Assembly: GCA_963754065.1 (NCBI GenBank)
Contig: CAVWFH010000019.1
Coordinates: 1-64,000, forward strand
Direction of reading: 5' to 3'
Length of the DNA stretch: 64,000 nucleotides
Origin: JALORV01 sp963754065
GTDB taxonomy: Bacteria > Pseudomonadota > Gammaproteobacteria > Burkholderiales > Burkholderiaceae_F
Under the pieces are notes generated by a model that had not been told where the DNA came from, did not search any database, and saw only the letters and a program-made list of their open reading frames with translations. The position numbers and the translations under genes were made by a program. Below are positions 32,012 through 41,923 of the stretch, one piece after another (position 1 is the stretch's first letter; every line of letters starts with the position of its first letter).

Positions 32012-35000
32012 ATGAAAACCGCTGAACATTCCTGGCATCCGAAGCGCGCGAGTACGCTGGCGCGGGCGCTCGTTTTCCTCCTGGCGCAGGCCATCGTGCT
32101 GCAACCGGCCGCATTCGCCGCAAACTGGAACGTCGCCCAGCAGCCGTTGTTCACGATCAATCCGGTGTATCCGAACGCCGTGTTCATGATCGACGACTCC
32201 TGGTCGATGAACGACTACCGTCTGCCGCCGCCGCAGTTCTTCTCCATCAACAACCGCTGGCCGGCGCCCGGCAACGTAACGGTGAAGTACGGTGCCGGAA
32301 CCCGGACCGTCGCGGCACACGACGAGTTCACGCTGCGGTCGAGCATCCACAACCCGCTGGCCTACGACCCGTCGATCACCTACACGCCCTGGAACGACAA
32401 CGACAAGCCGCTCGCGGCGCAGGGCACGCGGCCAACGCGCGCCGAGAACTTTCCGCCGGCTGACATCGGTGGCGCGGGCGCCGTTGCGACGGCCGGGCGC
32501 TTCACCGAGCGCGATATGCGCTTCCGTGGCTTTGCCAATGCCAATCCGAATGCCGCGCGCACCTGGGTGACGACCGCACGCGGAACCGTCGGCAGCAACG
32601 GCACCTACGTGACAGGCGCCGTAGCCAATGACAAGTGGACCTGGCATGCGACCAACCTCCGCTGGGAGCAGGCGATCGCCAACCCGGCCGGCACGGCCAT
32701 CTATCTGCCGCTTCCGTCGGAAGGTTCCCAGGCAGCGGACCTCTTTACGAACCCGCCGCAGGTCTGCAACGCGACCCCGCCGTGCATCCAGTGGAACTTC
32801 GCGACCACGAACCAGTGTGTGCAGACCCAGTCGGTCCAGACAGGCACGACGCAGCAGTGCGATTCCTACTCTACGGTGCCGGTGTTCGGCAATGTCTGCA
32901 CGCAGTACCAGCAGGTGCAGACTGGCTGGACAAACGGTGCGTGCAACACCTGGCAGCAGCAGCAAACCGGCTGGACAAATGGTGCATGCAACACCTGGGC
33001 GACGATCCCGCAGTACCAGCAGCAGTGCTCGATCGTCACCGTCGTCGATCCCACGTCGGAGACGGGTTACCGCCAGGTGCAGCAGTGTCAGGCAGGTCTA
33101 TATCGGCGACATCCAGCAATGCACGGCGTATGACCAGATCCCTGTCTTCGCGCAGGTCTGCACCGCGTATGACCAGGTCCCGGTGTTCGCCCAGCAGTGC
33201 GTGCAGTGGCAGAACCAGCAGACCGGGACGACACAGGTGTGCAATTCGTGGAGCACAGTCCCGGTGTTTACGGACCAGTGCGTGCAGTGGCAGCAGGTGC
33301 AGACCCAGACGACCTGCGCGGTGTTCGACCCGAACTGGGTGTGCCCGCCGGCGAACATCACGGCGGACAACCTGACGCCGGCGCGCTACTACCGCTACGA
33401 AGGATCGGTTCCGGCCACCGACGACGACCTGGCCCTCATCTCGAACTACCGGCTGGTCGAGATCGATCGTGCGGTCAATGTGAACTTCCCGGTGCCGGTT
33501 GACCCGCGTACGGGCGCTGGCGCGCACGCGCGACGACTGTGTCCGCCCAGACGAGTTGCACCCGGCTGGAGGAAATGCAGAACTATGCCAACTGGTACAC
33601 CTACTACCGCCACCGCCTGTTCGCGGCGATTGCCGTCACGTCGCAGGCCGCGGCAGACCTCAAGGGAGACCTCTCGGCCATCCGGCTGGGCTATGGCCGT
33701 ATCAATTATTCGCACAACGGTCCCGATCCGTGGAATCCGTATGGCGCGCGCCTGAACAGCAACAACTTCCCGGATCTGGACAACGACCCGCAGCCGCCGC
33801 CGCATCCGGGTGCCGTCGTGCGTGGTGTGCGCGACTTCACTGATGTCCCCGGGAATGCAGCACGCCAGCAATTCTTCGATTGGACTCTTCTCGTTGAACT
33901 GGATCGGCTCGACTCCGAACCGGGAGGCACTCGACTCGATCGGGACGTACTACCAGCGGGCGGCGATTTCGGACCATGGTCCGACAATCCGGGCCAAGGC
34001 GGCGGGCGCAGTGGCGACCAGCACGCTTCGTGCCGTCGGAGTTTCGCGATCCTGGCGACCGACGGCGAGTGGACGGCCATTCCGGAGAACCCACCGGTAC
34101 CGCCGGCGCAGCCGCTGATCACAACACGGCCCGGCAGACCCCGTGGGTGCCGGTAACGGGACCGTGACGGCGGCACTTGCCACGACGGGTCCGCAGATCG
34201 CCGGCGACGGGCCTTTACCAGAACACAGACCTACACCTATGACCCGTCCGTCGAGGTGCAGTACTCCACCGGCAACGGCGGAGTCACGCAGACGCTGACG
34301 GATGTCGCGCTGTATTGGTGGAACCGAGACCTTCGGCCGGGCGTGCCGAACGCGGTGCAGAAGCGCACCAACCGGCCGGACGACTCGTTCTGGCAGAACA
34401 TGACAACCTTCGTGGTCGGCTATGGCTTGAATGCGTCGATGGACACGCCTGCGGTCCGGGGCACAGAGTTGCCGCAGGACAGGCGGTCAACTGGCCAGTG
34501 GTCGACATCTCGCCTGCGCTGACCACGGGAGGTGAGCGGATCAACGACACGATGCGTGCCGCCCTCGCGACCCGAGGAGACTTCTATTCGGCGAACGATC
34601 CGGACCAGATGCGCGGTCGGATTCGCGGCGTGTTCCGCGCGATTGCGCAGCAGGCCTTCTCCGGAACCGGATTGGGCGCGACGAGTGCTCAGCTGACCGT
34701 CGGTTCAACGCTGTACCGGGCTTCCTTCACGACGCAGACCTGGACGGGTGAACTCGCTGCGTACGACGCGATGGCATTGGCAACGGCGGCCAAGAATCAG
34801 CAGGCTGAGCCGGCCGCGCTGTGGAACGCCAGCTTCCCGGCCTGGGACCAGCGCAGGATCTATACGTCGACGGGTCCGAACGCTGCGACCACGTTCGATA
34901 CCTATGCAAGTCTGTCTGCGACGCAGCAGACCGACCTGACATCCCAGGACGTGCTTGATTACGTCCGCGGGAAGAAACTCGGTCTCGAAGTCAGCAGCCC

Positions 35001-36680
35001 GCTGAATAACGTGACACTGGGATTCCGCGACCGCACGACACCGCTGGGCAGCATCGTGTCGTCGAGCCCGCGCTACTCCAAGTCGTCGAATTTCGGCTAT
35101 GCACTGAATCCAGCGGCAGGCGGTGGAAACGACTATCCGGCGTTCGTTGCGAGCAATCTTGCGAACCGGAGGCCGACCGTGTTCGTCGGCGCCAATGCAG
35201 GCATGTTCCATGCGTTCGATGCCCGACGGGACCCGAATGTCGGCGGAGGACAGGAACTGTTTTCCTATGTCCCGCGCAGTGTCTATCCGTACCTGAAGGA
35301 ACTCACCAACGTCGAGTACGTTCATCGGTACTACGTCGACGGTCCCGTGACCGAAGGGGATATTTACCTCAACGGCGCATGGAAGACGGTTGTCATGGGT
35401 TCCACCGGTGCGGGTCCCGCAGGATTGTTCGCGCTCGATGTGACCACTCCCGAGAACTTCGATCAGTCGAAGGTGTTGTGGGACATCACTCCCGCGGAAG
35501 AACCGGATCTCGGCCGCGTGATGGGATACGGCTACATCGGCAGCGTCAAGTACGGCCAGAATGCCGGCAAGTGGGTTGCCATCGTTCCCAACGGATACGA
35601 AAGCGCAAACAACCGAGCCGTCCTGCTGATCATTGACATGGCGACAGGACAGACGCTGAAGAAGATCGACACCTGCAAGAAGAACGATGGCTCGCCTTTT
35701 GCCGCCAACGACCAGGGCGGACGCTGTGCCGCCGGCGAACTGAACGGTCTGGCCAACGTGAGCGTGATCTACGATGCAAGCCGGAATGTGGTGGGAGCCT
35801 TCGCCGGCGATTACCAGGGCAACCTCTGGCGATTCGACCTGAGCTCGAGCGACTCCAATAACTGGAGGATCGTGACCGAGGATCCGGGCGACCAATCCGG
35901 CAACACGCCGGCGCCGCTGTTCACTGCGGTCAACGGAGCCAATCAGCGGCAGCCGATCGTTGCGTCGCCTCGGGCCAGCACCCACCCGTTCGGTGGTACC
36001 TACGTGGTCTTCGGTACCGGCAAGTTCTTCGAGTACTCGGATCAGTCGAGTACCGAACGTTCAGTCGATTTACGGTCTGTGGCTGAAGCCCGGGGACAAG
36101 GCGCCGATCGCCAAGACGGACCTGCAGGCCCTCGGCTTGGCCGAATCGACCCAGAATAACGTCGTCACCCGCACGCTGACCGGCACGGCGGGTTCTCGTG
36201 GCGGACCAAGCGGGGCTGGTATGTCGATCTTGTCGCCAACAATCAGAACCCGGTTGGCGAACGAGTGATCGCCGATCGGAGTCGTGCAGCGGGGCGTGCT
36301 TTACATGACGTCATTCCAGCCCACGACGGCGGGCAATCCATGCGAAGGCGGCGGCACCTCGTACTTCTACGCCATTCCCATGGATGCCGTCGCTGGGCGC
36401 GGTCAGCGCGACGCAGATCAGCGGCGTCGTCAGCTCCGTGTATCCGATGACCAACGAGACGACGGTTTCCGGGCAGTTCGACACGACGCTGAATACCAAC
36501 GAAGCAAGCGCCGGGCTGAACGATGCTGGCCGGACGCGGGACGCCAACGGCAACGTAACCGTCACCAACCCGGCCTTGCAGTGCTGGATGATGTACAACC
36601 AGGTCAACGTCCAGGCGGGTCTGATCGACAAGACCTGCAATTACGCCTTCCCGGTGCGGACGTGGAGACCGATCCGTTAG
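32012..36680 (+). pseudogene. pilY1: pilY1, type IV pilus tip adhesin, broken by many frameshifts
   Basis: Pilus-tip adhesin and assembly factor, about 1550 codons. Start ATG 32012 with GGAG upstream; signal peptide ends QPAAFA|ANW; a von Willebrand A-like metal site is seen in FMIDDSWSMND (DxSxS). A Cys/Gln-rich repeat array follows (32815-33340), then the PilY1 beta-propeller (RPTVFVGANAGMFHAFDA, GLFALDVTTPENF, GYGYIGSVKYG) and a C-terminus VRTWRPIR. The coding frame changes near 33095, 33525, 33886, 33958, 34120-34150, 34215, 34470, 36055, 36200, 36270 and 36390. The segment 34480-36050 is uninterrupted. Either a decayed gene or a region of poor sequence; conserved blocks remain in every piece. 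Confidence 0.85.
32815..33340 (+). repeat. Cys/Gln-rich tandem repeats inside pilY1
   Basis: About a dozen units of 13-15 residues, each opening with Cys. Two types alternate: CxxWxxVPVFxxx (for example CTAYDQVPVFAQQ, CNSWSTVPVFTDQ) and CxxWQQxQTGxTxxA (for example CNTWQQQQTGWTNGA). Near-identical DNA repeats underlie them, for example TGGACAAA-GGTGC at about 32937 and 32974 and GCGTATGACCAG at about 33127 and 33166. One frameshift (about 33095) lies within the array. Confidence 0.75.
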
Positions 36681-36697
36681 TGACGGACGACGCGACC

Positions 36698-37148
36698 ATG
36701 CTGCACGCAGCTTCAGCGAGAGCTGACCGGTGCCCCGTGAGCGGCGCCGGTTTCACCCTGATCGAGGTCGTGGTCGTCATGGTGATCGTCGCCATCCTGG
36801 CGGCGATCGCCATTCCTGCTTACACGCAATACATCGTCCGCGGGCATCGCAGCGAGGCTCGCGGCGTCGCTGCTGGCCGCGGCGCAGTGGATGGAGCGCT
36901 GGAGAACGGAACGCGGCTCTTATCTGAACGGCGCAAATTTGCCGCCGCTTCCGGTAACGGTGTCTCCGCCCACCGGTACGGTGCGGTACAACATTGGCTT
37001 GATCAACACGAATGCCGCGGCCTACACGCTCGAGGCGACGCCGGTCGGCAGCATGGCCGGCGATGCATGCGGCAATTTGAGGCTCAGCAACCTGGGTGTC
37101 CGCGACCGCACCGGCACCGCCGACATGAATCTCTGCTGGGGTCGCTGA
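36698..37148 (+). CDS. pilE: PilE-like type IV pilin, one frameshift
   Basis: Pilin subunit or minor pilin. ATG 36698 (GTG 36680 overlapping the pilY1 stop is an alternative). Leader VSGAG|FTLIEVVVVMVIVAILAAIAIPAYTQYIVRGHRSEAR is textbook. At about 36863-36868 one extra G in CGCGGCGTCG shifts the frame; corrected, it continues SLLAAAQWMERWRTERGSYLNGANLPPLPV to a C-terminus with DACGNLRLSNLGVRD and CWGR, the cysteine pair of the D-region. Corrected length is about 150 residues. Last gene of the pilin block, 42 bases before aroA. Confidence 0.83.
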
Positions 37149-37190
37149 TCGGCCCCAGGCTCCCACCGGGACCCATGGCATCATCGCCAC

Positions 37191-38534
37191 GTGACTCCGT
37201 GGCCCGCCGTCCTCACGATTGACCCGATTCACCGCGCCAATGGCGCGGTGCGATTGCCGGGCTCAAAAAGCATCTCCAACCGTGTGTTGCTGCTCGCCGC
37301 ATTGGCGTCGGGCGAGACCACGATCGAGGGCTTGCTGGAGGCTGACGACACGCGCGTGATGCTCGACGCGCTGATGGCCCTGGGTGTGTCCATCCACGAT
37401 GGAGCGAAAGACACTGTCCGGGTGTCCGGGTGCTCCGGCGTCTTTCCGAAACACGATGCCGAGTTGTTTCTCGGCAATGCCGGCACGGCGTTTCGCTCGC
37501 TGACGGCGGCGCTGGCGTTTTCCGGCGGGCGCTATCGGCTCGACGGGGTGGCGCGCATGCGAGAGCGGCCGATCGGGGATCTCGTGGAGGCGCTCAACCA
37601 GCTCGGGGCGAACATTGTCTACGGCGGCGTCACCGGGTTCCCACCGTTGCAGATCGAGCCGGCGACCGTCCTCAATTCGGACCACGTTTCGGTGCGCGGT
37701 GACGTGTCGAGCCAGTTCCTGACCGGACTGCTGATGGCCGCGCCGCTCGTGGCGCCTTCGCAGGGACTGCAGATCACCGTCGCCGGTGCGCTGATTTCGC
37801 GTCCGTACGTTGAGATGACACTCGCCCTGATGCAGCGCTTCGGGGTCGACGTCGCGCGCGACGCCGACAAGTTCGTCGTCCCGCGAACCGGCTATCGCTC
37901 GCCGGGCCGTTTCTCCGTCGAGGGCGATGCCTCGGGCGCTTCCTACTTTCTCGCGCTCGGCGCGATCGCCGGCGGACCGGTGCGGGTTCAGGGCGTGGGC
38001 CGCGACAGCGTCCAGGGCGATGTCCGATTCGCAGAAGCGATCGCCGCGATGGGTGCCCGCGTCACGCTGGGCGATGACTTCATCGAAGCGTCGGCGCCAC
38101 TGTCGGGCCGCCTGCACGGCATCGACATGGACCTGAATCACATTCCGGATGCTGCGATGACGCTCGCGGTGGCGGCGCTCTTTGCCGACGGTCCGAGCAC
38201 ACTTCGCAACATCGGCTCATGGCGCGTCAAGGAGACGGACCGCATCGCCGCGATGGCCACCGAACTGCGCAAGCTGGGTGCGGTCGTCGAGGAGGGCGCG
38301 GACTGGCTGCGCGTCCAGCCTCTGCGTCAATGGCGCGAGGCAACGATCGACACTTACGACGACCACCGGATGGCGATGTGCCTGTCGCTGGCGGCGGCCG
38401 GTGGCGTGCCGGTGCACATCCGCGACCCGCAGTGCGTGGCGAAGACCTTTCCTGACTACTTCACGACGCTCGCGACGCTGGTCACGCCCGGTCCCGGCGG
38501 CGAAACGGCAATCCGCGACCAGGCGCGCTCGTGA
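37191..38534 (+). CDS. aroA: 3-phosphoshikimate 1-carboxyvinyltransferase (EPSP synthase)
   Basis: Joins shikimate-3-phosphate and phosphoenolpyruvate on the way to chorismate. The 447 residues start at GTG 37191 and show LPGSKSISNRVLLLAAL, LGNAGTAFRSLTAAL, SSQFLTGLLMAAPL, GDASGASYFLALG, VKETDRIAAMATELRKLG and YDDHRMAMCLSLAA. In the GNAGTA block the residue equivalent to E. coli Pro101 is Ser (FRSL instead of the usual FRPL), a position whose Ser variant is known to weaken glyphosate binding. The 3' end overlaps an antisense DUF2061 gene by 79 bases. Confidence 0.95.
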   Translation: MTPWPAVLTIDPIHRANGAVRLPGSKSISNRVLLLAALASGETTIEGLLEADDTRVMLDALMALGVSIHDGAKDTVRVSGCSGVFPKHDAELFLGNAGTAFRSLTAALAFSGGRYRLDGVARMRERPIGDLVEALNQLGANIVYGGVTGFPPLQIEPATVLNSDHVSVRGDVSSQFLTGLLMAAPLVAPSQGLQITVAGALISRPYVEMTLALMQRFGVDVARDADKFVVPRTGYRSPGRFSVEGDASGASYFLALGAIAGGPVRVQGVGRDSVQGDVRFAEAIAAMGARVTLGDDFIEASAPLSGRLHGIDMDLNHIPDAAMTLAVAALFADGPSTLRNIGSWRVKETDRIAAMATELRKLGAVVEEGADWLRVQPLRQWREATIDTYDDHRMAMCLSLAAAGGVPVHIRDPQCVAKTFPDYFTTLATLVTPGPGGETAIRDQARS

Positions 38535-38695
38535 AAGAAGAAAGCGACGGTGTTGGCGAGCGGTTCGATCAGCGCCAGTGCGCTGGCGATGCCGATGCTG
38601 CCGGTCAGCAGATAGGCGATTCCGAAGGCGACGGCAAAGTGCAGTACAGCGAAGCTGGCGGTTTTCGCGAGGCTCAGTCGAAGTGGCATGCGCAT
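38456..38695 (-). CDS. DUF2061 small membrane protein
   Basis: A 79-residue predicted inner-membrane protein with two membrane segments (SLAKTASFAVLHFAVAFGIAY and GSIGIASALALIEPLANTVAFF) and the DUF2061 ending FFHERAWSRIA. The KT(A/L)SFAVLHF ... ALALIEP ... FFHERAW blocks are clearly this family. It lies on the opposite strand between aroA and cmk, with its last 26 codons antisense to the aroA 3' end. It fills what would otherwise be a 250-base gap. Function unknown. Confidence 0.75.
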   Translation of the reverse strand: MRMPLRLSLAKTASFAVLHFAVAFGIAYLLTGSIGIASALALIEPLANTVAFFFHERAWSRIAVSPPGPGVTSVASVVK

Positions 38696-38785
38696 GACGT
38701 GCTCCCTGATGCGTTGGCAGAGAAGCTACGCAATGGTTCGCCCGCCGGTCCATTTGATCGTTCCGATCGCGTCGATAGTTTCAAC

Positions 38786-39481
38786 GTGAGTTCGCAGCCC
38801 CCTGTCATTGCGATCGATGGACCGACGGCCTCGGGCAAGGGGACCATCGCGCAGCGGATCGCCGGGCGGCTGGGGTTTCACTATCTGGACAGCGGGGCAC
38901 TCTACCGACTGCTGGCATGGCGAGCCTTGCGGCGCGGAGTCGACGCCGGCGATGAGGGCGGACTGACCGGCCTCGCAAGCACGCTGCAGCCCCGTTTCGA
39001 GGCGGGCCGGATTCTGCTCGACGGCGAAGACGTTACCGACGCGATCCGGGCCGAAGCCATCAGCCAGTCCGCGTCGCGGGTCGCGGTGCATCCGGCGGTA
39101 CGCCGGGCGCTTCTCGATCTGCAGCGCCGATGCCGCGCCGCGCCCGGCCTGGTCGCCGACGGGCGCGACATGGGCACCGTCGTATTCCCTGATGCGACGC
39201 TCAAGGTTTATCTGACGGCGAGCGTGGCGGCGCGCGCCGAGCGGCGCCATAAGCAGTTGATCGAAAAAGGCTTTTCAACTAATATCTCCGACCTTTCGCA
39301 GGATCTCGAAGCGCGTGACCGGCGCGATGCAGAACGGTCTGCCGCGCCGCTGAGGCCCGCCGAAGAGGCCTACCAGCTCGACTCCTCCGGGCTCACGATC
39401 GACGAGGTCGTCGCCCAGATCCTGGACTGGTACGCGGGCCGTCAGCCTCCAGCCCCAGGGCCGGGGAGCGCCGGTCGGTAG
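38786..39481 (+). CDS. cmk: Cytidylate kinase
   Basis: Phosphorylates CMP and dCMP with ATP. From GTG 38786 it has 231 residues starting MSSQPPVIAIDGPTASGKGTIA (Walker A GPTASGKG), FHYLDSGALYR, VADGRDMGTVVFPDATLKVYLTAS and ERRHKQL. The frame stays open back to 38531, but that part is antisense to the DUF2061 gene and not coding in character. The ribosome site is weak. The aroA-cmk-rpsA order is conserved across proteobacteria. Confidence 0.93.
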   Translation: MSSQPPVIAIDGPTASGKGTIAQRIAGRLGFHYLDSGALYRLLAWRALRRGVDAGDEGGLTGLASTLQPRFEAGRILLDGEDVTDAIRAEAISQSASRVAVHPAVRRALLDLQRRCRAAPGLVADGRDMGTVVFPDATLKVYLTASVAARAERRHKQLIEKGFSTNISDLSQDLEARDRRDAERSAAPLRPAEEAYQLDSSGLTIDEVVAQILDWYAGRQPPAPGPGSAGR

Positions 39482-39740
39482 GGTGGTAGTAGCGTGGTTC
39501 GGGTCGGTGGCGGTCGGCCGATTTGTTGATCACTCGAATTCGCTGAAACTGGCAGGATGTAAGTCGTAGGTAGCGCGTAGCAATTGGAGCAGTTCGTTGT
39601 TTGCAGTACCGGGTGCAGCAGGAACGTCTTTGTTTGAGGGCGCCAGCCCCGTTCAGGTAGTCCCGCTGCGTGTCATCAACTCCGCCGAGGCGCAACGCCG
39701 AAGCGAGATTGGTAATCGTTGGTAATCATTGGGTCCCACC
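39482..39740 (+). promoter_or_regulatory. rpsA leader region with tandem 10-base repeat
   Basis: No gene in these 259 bases. Immediately before rpsA are two tandem 10-base units TTGGTAATCG (39709-39718) and TTGGTAATCA (39719-39728), followed by a partial third (TTGG, 39729-39732), occupying the place where a Shine-Dalgarno should be. I see no confident promoter hexamers. Confidence 0.45.
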
Positions 39741-41456
39741 ATGTCATCTGTCGCAACTCACAGCAGCACCAGCAGCAACATGCCTGAAAGTTTTGCCGCC
39801 CTCTTCGAAGAAAGCCTGAATCGCCAGGAAATGAAGCAGGGCGAAGTGATCACCGCCGAGGTGATCCGCGTCGACTACAACTTTGTCGTGGTCAACGCCG
39901 GCCTGAAGTCCGAGGCCTACATCCCGCTCGAGGAATTCAAGGACGACAACGGCCAGTTGAGCGTCAATCCGGGTGATTTCGTATCGGTCGCGATCGAGTC
40001 GCTCGAGAACGGTTACGGCGACACGATCCTGTCGCGTGACAAGGCCAAGCGCCTGGCCGCCTGGATGAATCTGGAAAAGGCGCTGGACAGCGGCGAACTG
40101 GTGGCCGGCACCATCACCGGCAAGGTCAAGGGCGGCCTGACGGTCATGACCAACGGCATCCGCGCGTTCCTGCCGGGTTCGCTGGTCGACACGCGTCCCG
40201 TCAAGGACACCACGCCGTACGAAGGCAAGACCCTCGAGTTCAAGGTCATCAAGCTCGACCGCAAGCGCAACAACGTCGTGGTCTCCCGCCGTGCGGTGGT
40301 CGAGGCCAGCATGGGCGAGGAGCGCGCCAAGCTGCTCGAGAACCTCAAGGAAGGCGCGATCGTCAAGGGCACGGTCAAGAACATCACCGACTACGGTGCG
40401 TTTGTTGACCTCGGCGGCATCGACGGCCTGCTGCACATCACCGACCTCGCATGGCGCCGCGTGCGTCACCCGAGCGAAGTGGTGCAGGTCGGCCAGGAGA
40501 TCACTGCAAAGATCCTGAAGTTCGACCAGGAAAAGAACCGCGTCTCGCTGGGCGTCAAGCAGCTCGGCGAGGATCCCTGGGTGGGTCTCGCGCGCCGCTA
40601 TCCGCAGGGTACGCGCCTGTTCGGCAAGGTCACCAACATCACCGACTACGGTGCGTTCGTCGAGATCGAGGCCGGCATCGAGGGCCTGGTGCACGTGTCG
40701 GAGATGGACTGGACCAACAAGAACGTCGACCCGAAGAAGATCGTGCAGCTCGGCGACGAAGTCGAGGTCATGGTCCTCGAGATCGACGAGGAGCGTCGCC
40801 GCATCAGCCTCGGCATGAAGCAGTGCAAGCCCAATCCGTGGGACGACTTCGCGCTGTCGCACAAGAAGGGCGACAAGGTGAAGGGCCAGATCAAGTCGAT
40901 CACCGACTTCGGTGTCTTCATCGGCCTGAACGGCGGCATCGATGGCCTGGTGCACCTGTCGGATCTGTCGTGGAGCGAAACCGGCGAGGACGCGGTCCGC
41001 AAGTACAAGAAGGGCGACGAGATCGAGGCCATGGTGCTGGCGATCGACACCGAGCGCGAGCGCATTTCGCTGGGCGTCAAGCAGATGTCGGGTGATCCGT
41101 TCACCAATTTCGCCGCGGGCCACGAGAAGGGTTCGATGGTCAACGGGACGGTCAAGTCCGTCGATGCCAAGGGTGCGGTGATCGATCTCGGCGGCGACAT
41201 CGAGGGCTTCCTGCGCGCCTCGGAGATCGCTGCTGACCGCGTCGAGGATGCGCGCAATCACCTGAAGGAAGGTGACGCCGTCAATGCGATGATCATCAAT
41301 GTCGACCGCAAGAACCGCAACATCAACCTGTCGATCAAGGCGAAGGACACCGCCGAGACGTCAGCGACGATGGAGCGCATGCAGGCCGAAGCACAGACCG
41401 GGACGACGAATCTCGGCGCGCTGCTGAAGGCCAAGCTGGATACGCAGACCAAGTAA
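39741..41456 (+). CDS. rpsA: 30S ribosomal protein S1
   Basis: mRNA-binding ribosomal protein needed for initiation on weakly marked mRNAs. From ATG 39741 it has 571 residues (ATG 39780, MPESFAALFEESL, is a plausible later start and ATG 39729 an earlier one). Six S1/OB domains are visible, domains 3-6 by the repeated ITDYGAFVDL / ITDYGAFVEI / ITDFGVFIGL / KGAVIDL cores with GLLHI or GLVHVS. There is no canonical ribosome site; S1 genes often lack one and are autoregulated. ihfB follows. Confidence 0.96.
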   Translation: MSSVATHSSTSSNMPESFAALFEESLNRQEMKQGEVITAEVIRVDYNFVVVNAGLKSEAYIPLEEFKDDNGQLSVNPGDFVSVAIESLENGYGDTILSRDKAKRLAAWMNLEKALDSGELVAGTITGKVKGGLTVMTNGIRAFLPGSLVDTRPVKDTTPYEGKTLEFKVIKLDRKRNNVVVSRRAVVEASMGEERAKLLENLKEGAIVKGTVKNITDYGAFVDLGGIDGLLHITDLAWRRVRHPSEVVQVGQEITAKILKFDQEKNRVSLGVKQLGEDPWVGLARRYPQGTRLFGKVTNITDYGAFVEIEAGIEGLVHVSEMDWTNKNVDPKKIVQLGDEVEVMVLEIDEERRRISLGMKQCKPNPWDDFALSHKKGDKVKGQIKSITDFGVFIGLNGGIDGLVHLSDLSWSETGEDAVRKYKKGDEIEAMVLAIDTERERISLGVKQMSGDPFTNFAAGHEKGSMVNGTVKSVDAKGAVIDLGGDIEGFLRASEIAADRVEDARNHLKEGDAVNAMIINVDRKNRNINLSIKAKDTAETSATMERMQAEAQTGTTNLGALLKAKLDTQTK

Positions 41457-41495
41457 TCGGTCAGACGAAGCAGCGGGAGCCGTTCGTTGAAGACG

Positions 41496-41810
41496 ATGAC
41501 GAAGTCCGAGCTGATCGCTCGGCTGGCGGAGCGTAATCCCCGCCTGGTCGCGCGCGACGCCGATGAAGCCGTCAATACGATGCTGGAAGCGATGACCGAT
41601 GCGTTGGCCAGTGGCCAGCGCATCGAGATTCGCGGCTTCGGCAGCTTTGCGCTGAATTACCGCCCGCCACGCGTCGGACGCAATCCGAAGTCGGGCGATC
41701 GCGTGCAGGTTCCGGCCAAATACGTGCCCCACTTCAAGGCCGGCAAGGAACTGCGCGAGCGCGTCGATGGCGAGGAGGATTCCACCTCGTCCGGCGGCAG
41801 CGCCGCCTGA
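41496..41810 (+). CDS. ihfB: Integration host factor subunit beta
   Basis: DNA-bending nucleoid protein that pairs with IhfA. The 104 residues from ATG 41496 begin MTKSELIARLAE, the family start; they contain IEIRGFGSFALNYRPPRVGRNPKSGDRV (beta arm with the intercalating proline) and a Ser/Gly-rich tail. A TTG at 41487 lies seven bases after GGGAG and would add MKT, so initiation could occur there. Downstream of rpsA as in most proteobacteria; terminator at 41830. Confidence 0.95.
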   Translation: MTKSELIARLAERNPRLVARDADEAVNTMLEAMTDALASGQRIEIRGFGSFALNYRPPRVGRNPKSGDRVQVPAKYVPHFKAGKELRERVDGEEDSTSSGGSAA

Positions 41811-41829
41811 ACCTCGATACTCCTGAAAG

Positions 41830-41853
41830 GCCGCGCGCTGCGCGGCTTTTTTT
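41830..41853 (+). terminator. Rho-independent terminator after ihfB
   Basis: GCCGCGC (41830-41836), loop GCT, GCGCGGC (41840-41846), T7 (41847-41853). It closes the aroA-cmk-rpsA-ihfB unit 20 bases after the ihfB stop. Confidence 0.95.
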
Positions 41854-41881
41854 CGCCCACACGGACAGGACACCGGTTCCC

Positions 41882-41887
41882 TACAAT
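41882..41887 (+). promoter_or_regulatory. Candidate -10 box of lapAB
   Basis: TACAAT between the ihfB terminator and lapA, 37 bases before the lapA ATG. No good -35 is seen at the right distance. Confidence 0.35.
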
Positions 41888-41923
41888 GCCGGCTTTGCGG
41901 AAGCAGTGGTGTCGGAGGCGCAG

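Noticed and set aside
39744..41261. 505-codon minus-strand open frame opposite rpsA
   Set aside because: Repeats mirror the S1 domains in antisense; no start signal and no protein-like motifs.
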